From: Polaromonas sp.
GTDB taxonomy: Bacteria > Pseudomonadota > Gammaproteobacteria > Burkholderiales > Burkholderiaceae_C
Length of the DNA: 64,000 nucleotides
Direction: 5' to 3'
Assembly (NCBI GenBank): GCA_030655515.1
Contig: JAURVI010000045.1
Span: 86,640 to 150,639, forward strand
Shown piece after piece: positions 1-8,634 of the stretch. Position 1 is the first letter of the stretch; each line of letters starts with the position of its first letter. A model generated the notes under the pieces. The model had not been told where the DNA came from. It did not search any database and saw only the letters and a program-made list of their open reading frames with translations. Made by a program: the position numbers and the translations under genes.

Positions 1-2
1 CG

Positions 3-626
3 ATCTACCCGGGCGAAGTGGTGTGCCTGCTCGGACGCAACGGCGCGGGCCGCAGCACCACGCTCAAGGCGATCCTGGGCCTGGTTGGCCGGCGCACCGG
101 CTCGGTCAGGATCAACGCGTGCGAGACCATCGCCATGCCCACCGAGCGCATTGCCCGGCTAGGCATTGGCTACTGCCCGGAAGAGCGCGGCATCTTCTCC
201 GGCCTGACGACCGAGGAGAACCTGCTGCTGCCGCCGGTGGTGGGCAACGGCGGCATGAGCGTCGAAGAGATCTACGCCATGTTCCCCAACCTCTGGGAGC
301 GGCGCAAGAGCCAGGGCTCGCGGCTGTCCGGCGGTGAGCAGCAGATGCTGGCGCTGGCGCGCATCCTGCGCACTGGCGCGAGTCTGCTGCTGCTCGACGA
401 AATCACCGAGGGCCTGGCGCCGGTGATCGTGCAGGCCTTGGGCCGGGCCATCGAAAAGCTCAAGGCGCGCGGCCTGACTCTGGTGCTGGTCGAGCAGAAC
501 TTCCGCTTCGTCGAAGCCCTGGCCGACCGGCACTACGTGATCGAACATGGCCGGGTCATCGAGACCATTGCCAAAAGTGAACTGACTTCGAAAGCCGGCC
601 TGTTGGAGCGGCACCTTGGTGTTTGA
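3..626 (+). CDS. LivF-type ABC transporter ATPase, 5' end cut by window
   Basis: Cytoplasmic ATPase subunit of a branched-chain amino acid type (HAAT family) ABC importer. The reading frame is open to the window edge, so roughly the first 25 residues are missing. The signature LSGGEQQ (about 109-116 nt x3 into the frame), Walker B LLLLDE and the LVEQN switch region are all present, and the spacing fits LivF. The odd point is the P-loop GRNGAGRST at positions 30-56: the invariant lysine is arginine (codon CGC at 48-50). The D-loop region also reads DEITEG instead of the usual DEPTEG. Downstream genes for a binding protein and two permeases complete the system; a LivG partner is presumably upstream of the window. 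Confidence 0.88.
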   Translation: MYPGEVVCLLGRNGAGRSTTLKAILGLVGRRTGSVRINACETIAMPTERIARLGIGYCPEERGIFSGLTTEENLLLPPVVGNGGMSVEEIYAMFPNLWERRKSQGSRLSGGEQQMLALARILRTGASLLLLDEITEGLAPVIVQALGRAIEKLKARGLTLVLVEQNFRFVEALADRHYVIEHGRVIETIAKSELTSKAGLLERHLGV

Positions 627-721
627 ACAAACGAAATCCCTGTCCATGTTGCACGCTATCCGCCATCAAGATAAAGTAAAGAGACTGCCCATCAATGCAG
701 GACGAAGTAAGACCCCACCCC

Positions 722-748
722 TCAACCCTTCAACCCTTCAACCCTTCA
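722..748. repeat. Short tandem repeat CAACCCTT x3
   Basis: Three consecutive copies of caaccctt lie between the LivF-type gene and the substrate-binding protein gene, about 13-40 bases before its start. No function is evident; it may be a slippage-prone leader sequence. Confidence 0.6.
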
Positions 749-760
749 CACCAACAAGCC

Positions 761-1999
761 ATGAAAAACCGCAAAATCACCCCCCGGCGCCAGCCCCCGC
801 TAACCACCCTGCTGCTGACGGCGGCCCTGGCCGCCGCCCCGGCGCTGGCGCAGGAAAAAATCTCCAATGGCGTGGTCAAGATCGGCGTGATGAACGATCT
901 CACCGGCCTGTACTCCGACCTGGGCGGCAAGAGCTCCATCGACGCGGCCCGCATGGCGATCGAGGACTTCGGCGGCAAGGTCGCCGGCAAGCCCATTGAG
1001 CTGGTATTCGCCGATCACCAGAACAAGGCCGATATCGCCTCCAGCCGGGCCCGCGAATGGTTCGACAAGGACCACGTCGACGTCATCGTTGACCTGGTCA
1101 ATTCCTCCGCGGCGCTGGCGGTGGCCAAGCTGGCGCGCGACAGCAAAAAACTGGTGCTGGTCTCGGGCGGCGGCGCGACCCGGCTGACCAACGAGGATTG
1201 CAGCCCCAACACCATTCACTGGACCTACGACACCTACTCGCTGGCCAACGGCACGGCGCGTGCGATGGTCAAACAAGGCCTGGACAGTTGGTACTTCATC
1301 ACCGCCGACTATGCCTTCGGTCACTCGCTCGAAAAAGATGCCGGCGATGTCGTCAAGGAGGCCGGCGGCAAGCTCGTCGGCAGCGTGCGCCACCCCTTCC
1401 CCGGCACCGACTTTTCGTCTTTCCTTCTGCAGGCGCAGGCCTCGGGCGCCAAGGTGGTGGGCCTGGCCAACGCCGGACCCGACATGAACAACACCATCAA
1501 ACAGGCCAACGAGTTCGGCGTGGTGCCCAAGCAGTCGCTGGCGGCGCTGCTGGTCTTCATCGATGAAATCCACTCGATGGGCCTGAAGAACACCCAGGGC
1601 ATGTACCTGACCACCGGTTTTTACTGGGACATGAACGACCAGACACGCACCTTTGCGCGCCGCTTCTTCGAGCGCAACAAGCGCATGCCGAACATGGTCC
1701 ATGCCGGCATCCATTCGGCGGTCACGCACTACCTCAAGGCGATTCAAGCCGCCGGCACCGACGACAGCGCCGCCGTGATCGCGAAGATGAAGGCGACGCC
1801 GGTCAACGACTTCTTCGCCAAGAATGGCCGTATCCGCGACGACGGCCGCATGATGCACGACATGTACCTGATGCAGGTCAAGAAGCCGTCCGAATCCAAG
1901 TATCCCTGGGACTACTACAGCGTACGCCAGGTGATCCCCGCCGAGCAGGCGTTTCTGCCGGTGGCCAAGAGCGTCTGCCCGCTGCTTAAGAAGAAGTAG
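761..1999 (+). CDS. Liv-type ABC transporter periplasmic substrate-binding protein
   Basis: Periplasmic ligand-binding protein (Peripla_BP_6 / LivK-like, type I fold) of 412 residues. I chose the ATG at 761 because it starts a clear Sec signal peptide: basic KNRK, a Leu/Ala-rich core and an ALA-QE cleavage site near residue 31. The frame stays open upstream to 695 but that part does not look like a leader. The mature protein opens with ISNGVVKIGVMNDLTGLYSD, typical of this family. It lies between the ATPase gene and two permease genes on the same strand, so it feeds that transporter. The ligand cannot be read from sequence; family members with this architecture in catabolic clusters often bind aromatic or branched carboxylates. 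Confidence 0.9.
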   Translation: MKNRKITPRRQPPLTTLLLTAALAAAPALAQEKISNGVVKIGVMNDLTGLYSDLGGKSSIDAARMAIEDFGGKVAGKPIELVFADHQNKADIASSRAREWFDKDHVDVIVDLVNSSAALAVAKLARDSKKLVLVSGGGATRLTNEDCSPNTIHWTYDTYSLANGTARAMVKQGLDSWYFITADYAFGHSLEKDAGDVVKEAGGKLVGSVRHPFPGTDFSSFLLQAQASGAKVVGLANAGPDMNNTIKQANEFGVVPKQSLAALLVFIDEIHSMGLKNTQGMYLTTGFYWDMNDQTRTFARRFFERNKRMPNMVHAGIHSAVTHYLKAIQAAGTDDSAAVIAKMKATPVNDFFAKNGRIRDDGRMMHDMYLMQVKKPSESKYPWDYYSVRQVIPAEQAFLPVAKSVCPLLKKK

Positions 2000-2011
2000 C
2001 AGGGGCCGACG

Positions 2012-2899
2012 ATGTTCGAGTGGTTGGGCATCACGCCCCAAGGGCTGTTCGGCCAGATTCTGGTCGGGCTCATCAACGGCTCGTTCTACGCCATTCTCAG
2101 CCTGGGGCTGGCCATCATTTTCGGCCTGCTCAACATCGTCAACTTCGCCCATGGCGCGCAGTACACCATGGGGGCCTTCGTGGCCTGGATGGCGGCCACC
2201 TATGCCGGCATCGGCTACTGGTGGTCGCTGCTGCTGGCGCCGCTGGTGGTGGGTCTGATTGGCATCGCGCTGGAGCTGACCATGCTGCGCCGGCTGTACC
2301 GCTCCGACCATGTCTATGGCTTGCTGCTGACCTTCGGGCTGGCGCTGATCGTCGAAGGCGGTTTGCGCCAGTCCTTTGGCATCTCCGGCGAGCGCTACGA
2401 CATCCCTGAGCAGTTGACCGGCGCGGTCAACCTCGGCTTCATGGTGCTGCCCATTTACCGCGCCTGGGTGGTGCTGGCCTCGATGAGCCTGTGCCTGGTC
2501 ACCTGGTTCATCATTGAGCGCACCAAGCTCGGCGCCTATCTGCGCGCCGGCACCGAAAACCCCAGCCTGTTGCGCGCCTTCGGGGTCAACGTGCCCTTGC
2601 TGGTCACGCTCACCTACGGCTTCGGCGCGGCGCTGGCCGCGCTGGCCGGCGTGCTGGCCGCGCCGATCTTCCAGGTCAACCCGGTGATGGGCTCGAACCT
2701 GCTGATCGTGGTGTTCGCGGTGGTGGTGGTCGGCGGCCTGGGCTCCATCGCCGGCGCCATCGTCACCGGCGTCGGGCTCGGCCTGGTCGAAGGCCTGACC
2801 AAGGTGTTCTACCCCGAAGCCTCGTCGGTCGTGATCTTCGTGGCCATGGTGATTGTGCTGATGCTGCGCCCGCGCGGCCTGTTCGGAAAGGACGTCTGA
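2012..2899 (+). CDS. LivH-type ABC transporter permease
   Basis: Inner-membrane permease of 295 residues with about eight hydrophobic segments, matching the LivH length. The segment GLAIIFGLLNIVNFAHGAQY and the C-terminal VVVGGLGSIAGAIVTGV are hallmarks of the family. It begins 12 bases after the binding-protein gene and is followed at once by the LivM-type gene, so the three are co-transcribed. Substrate specificity is set by the binding protein and is unknown. Confidence 0.92.
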   Translation: MFEWLGITPQGLFGQILVGLINGSFYAILSLGLAIIFGLLNIVNFAHGAQYTMGAFVAWMAATYAGIGYWWSLLLAPLVVGLIGIALELTMLRRLYRSDHVYGLLLTFGLALIVEGGLRQSFGISGERYDIPEQLTGAVNLGFMVLPIYRAWVVLASMSLCLVTWFIIERTKLGAYLRAGTENPSLLRAFGVNVPLLVTLTYGFGAALAALAGVLAAPIFQVNPVMGSNLLIVVFAVVVVGGLGSIAGAIVTGVGLGLVEGLTKVFYPEASSVVIFVAMVIVLMLRPRGLFGKDV

Positions 2900-2901
2900 A
2901 C

Positions 2902-3876
2902 ATGGCCTGGTCCGGCTCCAAGACGATCACCGTCGCCTTCATCGCCGCGGCGCTGGTGGCGCCGTTCGTGGTCTACCCCGTGTTCCTGATGAAAGCCTTG
3001 TGCTTTGCGCTGTTCGCTTGCGCCTTGAACCTGCTGCTGGGCTATGCCGGGCTGCTGTCCTTCGGTCACGCGGCATTTTTCGGCTCGGCCGCCTATATCG
3101 CGGGCTACACGATGACGGCGCTGCATTGGCCGGTCGAGCTGGGCATTCTGGCCGGCACGCTGTTCGCCCTGGTCCTGGGCGTCCTCTTCGGCGGCATCGC
3201 CATCCGGCGCCAGGGTCTGTACTTCACGATGATCACGCTGGCACTGGCGCAGATGGTCTTTTTCTTCTGTCTGCAGATCAAGGCCACCGGCGGCGAAGAC
3301 GGCCTGCAAGGCATCCCGCGCGGCTACCTGTTCGGCTTGATCGATCTGTCGAAGGCGCTGAACATGTACTATTTCGTGCTCGCGATTTTCCTGGCCGGCT
3401 TTTTCTTCATCCAGCGTGTCGTGCATTCGCCCTTCGGCCAGGTGCTCAAGGCCATCCGCGAGAACGAAGCGCGCGCCATCTCGCTAGGCTACAACGCCGA
3501 GCGCCACAAGTTGGTGGCGTTCATTCTGTCGGCCGGACTGGCCGGGCTGGCGGGCGCCACCAAGGCCGTCGTGTTCCAGCTCGCTTCGCTGACCGACGTG
3601 CATTGGTCGATGTCGGGCGAGGTGGTGCTGATGACGCTGGTCGGCGGCATGGGAACCCTCTGGGGCCCGGTGGCCGGCGCCATCTTCGTGACCGCGCTGG
3701 AGACCTACCTCGACGGCTTCGGCTCGTGGTTCACCATCGTGATGGGCGTCATCTTCGTGGTCTGTGTGCTGCTGTTCAAGAAGGGCATCGTCGGCACGCT
3801 GGCCCAGCTCGGATCGTCGCGTACCGGCGGCAAGCCCAAGCCGCCCCCAGCCATCGCCGATGAAAAAACCGCATGA
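2902..3876 (+). CDS. LivM-type ABC transporter permease
   Basis: Second inner-membrane permease (324 residues), pairing with the LivH-type protein. The conserved LLGYAGLLSFGHAAFFG near residue 50 and LVGGMGTLWGPVAGA near residue 245 identify the LivM family. The last 20 or so residues are a hydrophilic Lys/Pro-rich tail. Only two bases separate it from the LivH-type gene. No LivG gene follows; the next gene is an MFS carrier after about 195 bases in which I recognise no gene. Confidence 0.92.
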   Translation: MAWSGSKTITVAFIAAALVAPFVVYPVFLMKALCFALFACALNLLLGYAGLLSFGHAAFFGSAAYIAGYTMTALHWPVELGILAGTLFALVLGVLFGGIAIRRQGLYFTMITLALAQMVFFFCLQIKATGGEDGLQGIPRGYLFGLIDLSKALNMYYFVLAIFLAGFFFIQRVVHSPFGQVLKAIRENEARAISLGYNAERHKLVAFILSAGLAGLAGATKAVVFQLASLTDVHWSMSGEVVLMTLVGGMGTLWGPVAGAIFVTALETYLDGFGSWFTIVMGVIFVVCVLLFKKGIVGTLAQLGSSRTGGKPKPPPAIADEKTA

Positions 3877-4071
3877 CACGCAGCGCCGAATCCGCACCGC
3901 GCCCGACCCGTGCATTCGGGCTCGGCAACGGCGACCGTACCGTGCCCGAAGCAGCCGGCAGGTTCGCACGCACGAATGCTGGCTATCCTCGCCGCCCTCT
4001 GAGCGTTGACCTGCTGCTCGCCCACCCAGCCCTTATCCCGGTCGGCCCAAACCGCTTTTTCATACCGCACG

Positions 4072-5271
4072 ATGCGTAGCGCGCTGCTGCCGGTGGCCGC
4101 CACGCTGGCGGTCCAGGCTCTGATGTCGATGGCCACCATCACCCTGCCGGTGCTGGCACCGGAGGCGGCGCGCGATGTCGGCGTGCCGGTGGCATATATC
4201 GGCCTGTTCGTGGCCCTGATCTACGCCACCGGCATGGCCAGCGGCCTGGTCAGCGCCGGGCTGGTCCACCGCCTGGGCGCCCTGCGTGTCAGCCAGCTCT
4301 GCCTGCTCAGTGGCGCCGCCGGACTGGCGCTCGCGGCCAGCGGCTGGCTGCCGCTGCTGGTGCTGGGCGCCGTGCTGATCGGCTGCGGCTACGGGCCGGT
4401 GACGCCGGCAAGTTCGCACATCCTCAGCCGCACCGCGCCGGCCCGGCATCTGTCGATGATTTTTTCGCTCAAGCAGACCGGTGTGCCCATCGGCGGCGTG
4501 CTTGCCGGCACCCTGCTGCCCGCCGTCGCGCTGTGGGGCAGTTGGCGCGCATCCGTTTTGTTGGTCGCCATGGCCTGCGCGGCTTGCGCGCTGCTGATCG
4601 CCCCCCTGCGCGCGACGCTGGATACCGATCTGCGCCCGCGCGCGCCCATCGACCTGGGCAGCATCGGCGAGCCCTTGCGCATGATGATGGTCAACCGCGC
4701 CGGGCGGGTGCTGGCGTTGAGTTCTTTTTTCTTCGCCGCGATTCAGCTCTGCCTGGCCACCTACCTGGTGGCTTTTCTGACACGCGAACTTGGCTACGGC
4801 CTGGTGCAGGCCGGCCTGATGCTGGCTGCGGCCCAGGCCGCGGGCATCGCCGGGCGGCTGATCTCGGGCGCCATCGCCGACCGCAGCGGCCGGCCCACGC
4901 GGGTGTTGGGTGTCATGGGTTGCATCATGGGCCTGTCCGCCGCGGCGGCGGCGATCTCCTTGGCCAGCCACGGACCCGACATCGTGACGCTGCTGGTCTG
5001 CGCTGCGTTTGGCGCCAGCGCCATCGGCTGGAACGGTGTGTTCCTGGCCGAAGTGGCGCGCCAGGCGCCACCCGGCGGCGTCACCGCCGCCACCGCCGGC
5101 GCGCTGTTCGTCACCTTCGGCGGCATCCTGACCGGACCGACGGTGTTCGCTTTCCTGATCGAAGGCGGCATGAGCTACCGCACCGCCTTCATGGTGATCG
5201 CGGCGCCCGCGCTGCTGTGCGGCCTGCTGTTGCTGTGGATAAAGCCCGCGCCACCGCCTTCCCCACCCTGA
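4072..5271 (+). CDS. MFS transporter
   Basis: Major facilitator superfamily carrier of 399 residues with about 12 membrane spans. The ATG at 4072 (MRSALLPVAATLA) is preferred because it starts directly in the first span; the frame extends upstream to 4006 without membrane character. Features include a long loop after span 6 and a degenerate A-motif region GRLISGAIADRSGRPTR in the second half. It sits between a Liv-type importer and a class III CoA-transferase, so it may move a carboxylate or organic anion. The substrate is unknown. Confidence 0.85.
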   Translation: MRSALLPVAATLAVQALMSMATITLPVLAPEAARDVGVPVAYIGLFVALIYATGMASGLVSAGLVHRLGALRVSQLCLLSGAAGLALAASGWLPLLVLGAVLIGCGYGPVTPASSHILSRTAPARHLSMIFSLKQTGVPIGGVLAGTLLPAVALWGSWRASVLLVAMACAACALLIAPLRATLDTDLRPRAPIDLGSIGEPLRMMMVNRAGRVLALSSFFFAAIQLCLATYLVAFLTRELGYGLVQAGLMLAAAQAAGIAGRLISGAIADRSGRPTRVLGVMGCIMGLSAAAAAISLASHGPDIVTLLVCAAFGASAIGWNGVFLAEVARQAPPGGVTAATAGALFVTFGGILTGPTVFAFLIEGGMSYRTAFMVIAAPALLCGLLLLWIKPAPPPSPP

Positions 5272-5301
5272 CACTCTCAACCCCTCTCCAAGGAAATGCC
5301 C

Positions 5302-6516
5302 ATGAGCCAACCCCATTTGCTGAGCGGCCTGCTCGTTGTCGACTTCACCCAGTTCCTGGCCGGGCCGGTGGTGACCCAAAGCATGGCCGAACTCGGCGCC
5401 GAGGTGATCAAGGTCGAGCTCGCCCCCACCGGCGACCCCGGCCGCTACCTGCCGACGCAAAAAGACGGGCGCAGCGGCTACTTCGTGCAGCAGAACACCG
5501 CCAAAAAGAGTCTGTGCGTGGACGTCCGCCAGGCCCAGGGCAAGGCGCTGGTGACCGAGCTGTTGCGGCGCGCCGACGTGCTGGTGGAGAACTACTCGCC
5601 CGGCGTGATCGACAAGCTCGGCTTCGGCTGGGAGACCGTGCATGCGCTCAACCCGCGGCTGGTCATGGGTTCGGTCTCGGCGCTGGGCGGCAGCGGGCCG
5701 CTGTCGAAGATGCCGGGCTTTGATTTCACCGGCCAGGCCTACTCCGGCGTGGCCAGCATGATCGGCGACGCCGATGGCCCGCCGGCGCTGATGGGCGTGG
5801 CCGTCGGTGACGTCGGCGCCGGCATGAGCGCGCTGGCGGCCATCGGCGCGGCGCTGTTTCACCGCGAGCGCACCGGCCAGGGCGTGCATGTCGAGACCTC
5901 GCTGCTCGATTTCCTGTTCCGCAGCCACGAGGCCAACATCGAGATGTACAGCATCAGCGGCGGCGCCATCAAGCCGCACCGCAGCGGCTCGCATTCCAGG
6001 GCCTATGCGCCAGTGGGCTATTTTCGCGCCCGCGACGGCTACGTCAGTCTGGTCGTGCCCGGCACGGCCTGGCCCAAGCTGTGCGAGGCCATGGGCCAGC
6101 CCGCGCTGGCCCATGATCCGCGCTTTGCCGACAACGAGTTGCGCGTGGCCAACGTCAGCGCGCTGGTCGAGATCATCGAAACCTGGATGAGCGGCTTTGC
6201 CGGCATCGACGCCGTGGTCGCCCATTGCGCCGGCTACCGCATCCCGGCCGCGCCGGTGCTGTCGGTCGAGCAGGCCATGCAGCACCCGCACATGGTCGAG
6301 CGCGGCACGGTGCGCAAAGTGCCCGACCCGATCCTGGGCGAAATCACCATCGCCGGCCAGCCCATCCGCGCCACCGGCTTTGCCCACCACACCGGCCTGC
6401 CGGCGCCGCTGCTGGGTGAGCACAACCATGACATCCTGAGCCGCCACCTCGGCTACAGCCAAGACCAGGTGGCGGACCTGGTGCGGGCCGGGGTGCTGGT
6501 TTCAACGCGGGTCTGA
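5302..6516 (+). CDS. CaiB/BaiF (class III) CoA-transferase family protein
   Basis: Family III CoA-transferase of 404 residues: it moves CoA between carboxylic acids. The start at 5302 (MSQPHLL) is chosen over the ATG at 5296 because the AAGGA at 5290-5294 then has a 7-base spacing. The N-terminus DFTQFLAGPVVTQSMAELGA and the block VGDVGAGMSALAAIGAAL contain the expected catalytic aspartate (VGD) and glycine-rich loop, and TGQGVHVETSL follows as usual. The ANYSPGVIDKLGFG-like region is also typical. Donor and acceptor acids cannot be told from sequence. Confidence 0.88.
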   Translation: MSQPHLLSGLLVVDFTQFLAGPVVTQSMAELGAEVIKVELAPTGDPGRYLPTQKDGRSGYFVQQNTAKKSLCVDVRQAQGKALVTELLRRADVLVENYSPGVIDKLGFGWETVHALNPRLVMGSVSALGGSGPLSKMPGFDFTGQAYSGVASMIGDADGPPALMGVAVGDVGAGMSALAAIGAALFHRERTGQGVHVETSLLDFLFRSHEANIEMYSISGGAIKPHRSGSHSRAYAPVGYFRARDGYVSLVVPGTAWPKLCEAMGQPALAHDPRFADNELRVANVSALVEIIETWMSGFAGIDAVVAHCAGYRIPAAPVLSVEQAMQHPHMVERGTVRKVPDPILGEITIAGQPIRATGFAHHTGLPAPLLGEHNHDILSRHLGYSQDQVADLVRAGVLVSTRV

Positions 6517-6521
6517 AAGCC

Positions 6522-7448
6522 TCAACGGCGCGACTCGCGCCGCGCGATCCACAGCGTGGCGGTGCAGATCACGGTGCCGCCGATCAACGTGGGCAGGCCG
6601 GGCGTGTCGGAAAAAACCAGCCAGCCCAGCACGCTGGCCCATAGCAGGTCGAGGAACTTGGCCGACTGCGTGGCCGAAATATCGGCCACGCCGAATGAGC
6701 GGGTCAGGCAGTAGTGGCCGGCGCTGCCAAGGACGCCGCACAGCACGAAACCGCCCCATTGCAGCAGCGAGGGCGCCTGCCAATGCAGCAGCGCCAGCGG
6801 CAGGCTAAACAGGGTGACCGTGATCCCTTGCCAGACGACGATCACGCCGACGGTCTCGCTGCGCGTCAGCGCCTTGGTCAGCAGGAACGAGGCCGCGAAC
6901 AAGGGCGCCGAGGCCAGCATCACCAGGTTGTAGGCACCGCCGCTGCCCGTCAGCTTGGGCGTCACCACGATCAGCACGCCGGCCAAGCCGACGGCCGTGG
7001 CCAGCCAGCGCTCCCAGTGCATGGTTTCGCGAAAGAACACGTAAGCGCCGATCATGATGAAGATCGGGCCGGTAAAGCCGATGGCCGTCATGTCGGCCAG
7101 CGGCACATGCGGCAGCGCCAGAAACCACAGGCACAGTCCCAGCGTATGCACCGCCCCGCGTGTGAAGTGGCCGCTGACCTGCTTGGGCCAGTACGAGGCC
7201 AGCCCGGCCCGCAGCACCAGCGGCAGCAGCACCAAAAAGGAAAACAGGTAGCGCAGGAACTGGGTCTGAAACGGATCGAGCTGCTGTGACAGAAGCCGCA
7301 TCAGCGCGTTCAGGTGGGCGAACAGGAAGCCCGCACTGGCGCTCCACAACAAGCCCCGCACGGTCGGGCTCAGGCCGGCGGTACGCGCGACCAGGCGTTG
7401 CCAGGTCGGACCCAGCGCGGCGCGGCGCGGCGGCACATCAGCCGACAT
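6522..7448 (-). CDS. EamA/DMT superfamily transporter
   Basis: Inner-membrane transporter of 308 residues with two EamA repeats and about ten spans; DMT proteins export metabolites or take up compounds such as S-adenosylmethionine. It is convergent with the CoA-transferase gene, only 5 bases apart. The ATG at 7448 lacks its own ribosome binding site, but a short peptide gene with an AGGAG site overlaps the start by 11 bases (see 7438-7488), suggesting translational coupling. The substrate is unknown. Confidence 0.82.
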   Translation of the reverse strand: MSADVPPRRAALGPTWQRLVARTAGLSPTVRGLLWSASAGFLFAHLNALMRLLSQQLDPFQTQFLRYLFSFLVLLPLVLRAGLASYWPKQVSGHFTRGAVHTLGLCLWFLALPHVPLADMTAIGFTGPIFIMIGAYVFFRETMHWERWLATAVGLAGVLIVVTPKLTGSGGAYNLVMLASAPLFAASFLLTKALTRSETVGVIVVWQGITVTLFSLPLALLHWQAPSLLQWGGFVLCGVLGSAGHYCLTRSFGVADISATQSAKFLDLLWASVLGWLVFSDTPGLPTLIGGTVICTATLWIARRESRR

Positions 7449-7488
7449 GCGCGCGGGCCGACAGGTGGTGCTGATGAATGTGAATCAT
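7438..7488 (-). CDS. Putative His-rich leader peptide (16 aa) upstream of DMT gene
   Basis: A 16-codon frame, MIHIHQHHLSARAHVG, starts 7 bases after a consensus AGGAG and ends inside the start region of the EamA/DMT gene, in another frame. Five of 16 residues are histidine. The good start signal and overlap argue for translation and for coupling to the transporter gene. No attenuator hairpin is visible between them because the genes overlap, so classical histidine attenuation is doubtful. Confidence 0.45.
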   Translation of the reverse strand: MIHIHQHHLSARAHVG

Positions 7489-7799
7489 GCGGATTCTCCT
7501 GCTGCGGTAGCCAGCGTCACCACGCAAGGCAACACAGCGACATATCCCACGACAGCAGAAATTTGAAATCGCTTATTATGCTTGAGGCCTGCGTAAACGC
7601 ACGCAGGCCGCGTAACTTCTGCGACTTCTACTTTTTCTACTTCTATATCCGGTCAAATCCGATTTCACCTGCCTTTTTGACGTTAAGATATAGAAAAAGA
7701 TCGGCGCAAGTTTATACGGCGTTCTTAAAAGAATGCCCCCGCAAAGACCGAGGAACCCGGCAGGCTGCGGCCGCACCGTGAAAAAAGCGAAGGAGACAA
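7489..7799. other. Divergent intergenic region with perfect 9-bp palindrome
   Basis: About 310 bases between the divergent DMT and crotonase genes hold no recognised gene. A perfect inverted repeat, GGCCTGCGT-AAACGC-ACGCAGGCC, lies at 7586-7609 and could be an operator. The crotonase gene has a consensus AAGGAG at about 7790-7795. A second AT-rich near-repeat pairs CTTTTTCTA near 7630 with TATAGAAAAAG near 7690. No convincing -35/-10 pair was found. Confidence 0.5.
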
Positions 7800-8600
7800 A
7801 TGCAAGAGACCGCTACGATCTGCCATGAGCAGCGCGGCGCCACGGCCTGGATCACCCTGAACCGGCCCGACGCGATGAACGCCTTGTCCGGCCCCATGTG
7901 CAGCGAGCTGCTGGAGGCCATCGGGCGCATCGAGCGCGACCCCGGCATTCGCGTCGTCGTGCTCACCGGTGCCGGCCGCGCTTTCTGCGCCGGGGCCGAC
8001 CTCAAGGGCGTGTTCGAGAACACGGGCCAAGCGCCTGGGCCGAACGACCCGATGATGGATTTTCTCGACCTCGTCGGCGGCATGATGGATCGTCTGCGCG
8101 CCTGCCCCAAGCCCACCATTGCGGCGCTCAACGGCCTGACCATGGCCGGCGGCCTGGAACTGGCCATGGCCTGCGACCTGATCATCGCCGCCGACAGCGC
8201 CCGCATCGGCGACGCGCATGCGAATTTCGGCGTGTTTCCGGGCGCGGGCGGCGCGGCGATCCTGCCACGGCGCATCGGTGCCACCGCCGCCAAATACCTG
8301 CTGTTCACTGGCGACACCATGCCCGCACGCGAACTGGTCCCGCTGGGCCTGGTCAACCGCGTGGTGCCGGATGCTGAATTGGTGCCCGAGGTCGAAAAAC
8401 TCGCCACGCGCATCGCCAGCAAGAGCCCACTCGTCATTCGCCGCATGAAGCAGACGGTGGCCGATGCTCTGGAGCAGCCGCAAGCCTCCGCACTGCGGCT
8501 GGAGCGGCTGGTGCTCGATGCGCACCGCCATTCCCACGACATACAAGAGGGCCTCGCGGCCTTCGTCGGCAAACGCGCGCCCGATTTCAAGGGCTACTGA
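7800..8600 (+). CDS. Enoyl-CoA hydratase/isomerase family protein (crotonase fold)
   Basis: Crotonase-superfamily protein of 266 residues, first gene of a long catabolic operon, with AAGGAG just before its ATG. Visible are the oxyanion-hole segments GAGRAFCAGADLKG (about 59-72) and GLTMAGGLELAMACDL (about 115-130). The two positions that hold the acid/base glutamates in classical enoyl-CoA hydratases appear changed: the QPE segment reads DAHANFGVFPGAGG and the second site reads AAKYLLFTG. It may therefore hydrate poorly, or catalyse another crotonase-type step on a CoA ester. The neighbours point to beta-oxidation of an activated carboxylate. Confidence 0.85.
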   Translation: MQETATICHEQRGATAWITLNRPDAMNALSGPMCSELLEAIGRIERDPGIRVVVLTGAGRAFCAGADLKGVFENTGQAPGPNDPMMDFLDLVGGMMDRLRACPKPTIAALNGLTMAGGLELAMACDLIIAADSARIGDAHANFGVFPGAGGAAILPRRIGATAAKYLLFTGDTMPARELVPLGLVNRVVPDAELVPEVEKLATRIASKSPLVIRRMKQTVADALEQPQASALRLERLVLDAHRHSHDIQEGLAAFVGKRAPDFKGY

Positions 8601-8634
8601 TCCACCCCCCCCCATCGATCCGGACATTCACCGC

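Noticed and set aside
3873..4079. 68-residue frame overlapping the LivM stop by ATGA
   Set aside because: Arg/Pro-rich sequence without similarity to anything recognised, no ribosome binding site; probably chance in GC-rich DNA.
4060..6462. 800-residue open frame on the minus strand
   Set aside because: Antisense shadow of the MFS and CoA-transferase genes in high-GC DNA; composition is His/Gln/Arg-rich and without motifs. The same applies to 800-2311 and 12663-14585.
7586..7609. Palindrome as a Rho-independent terminator
   Set aside because: No T-run follows on either strand, and it lies between divergent genes.
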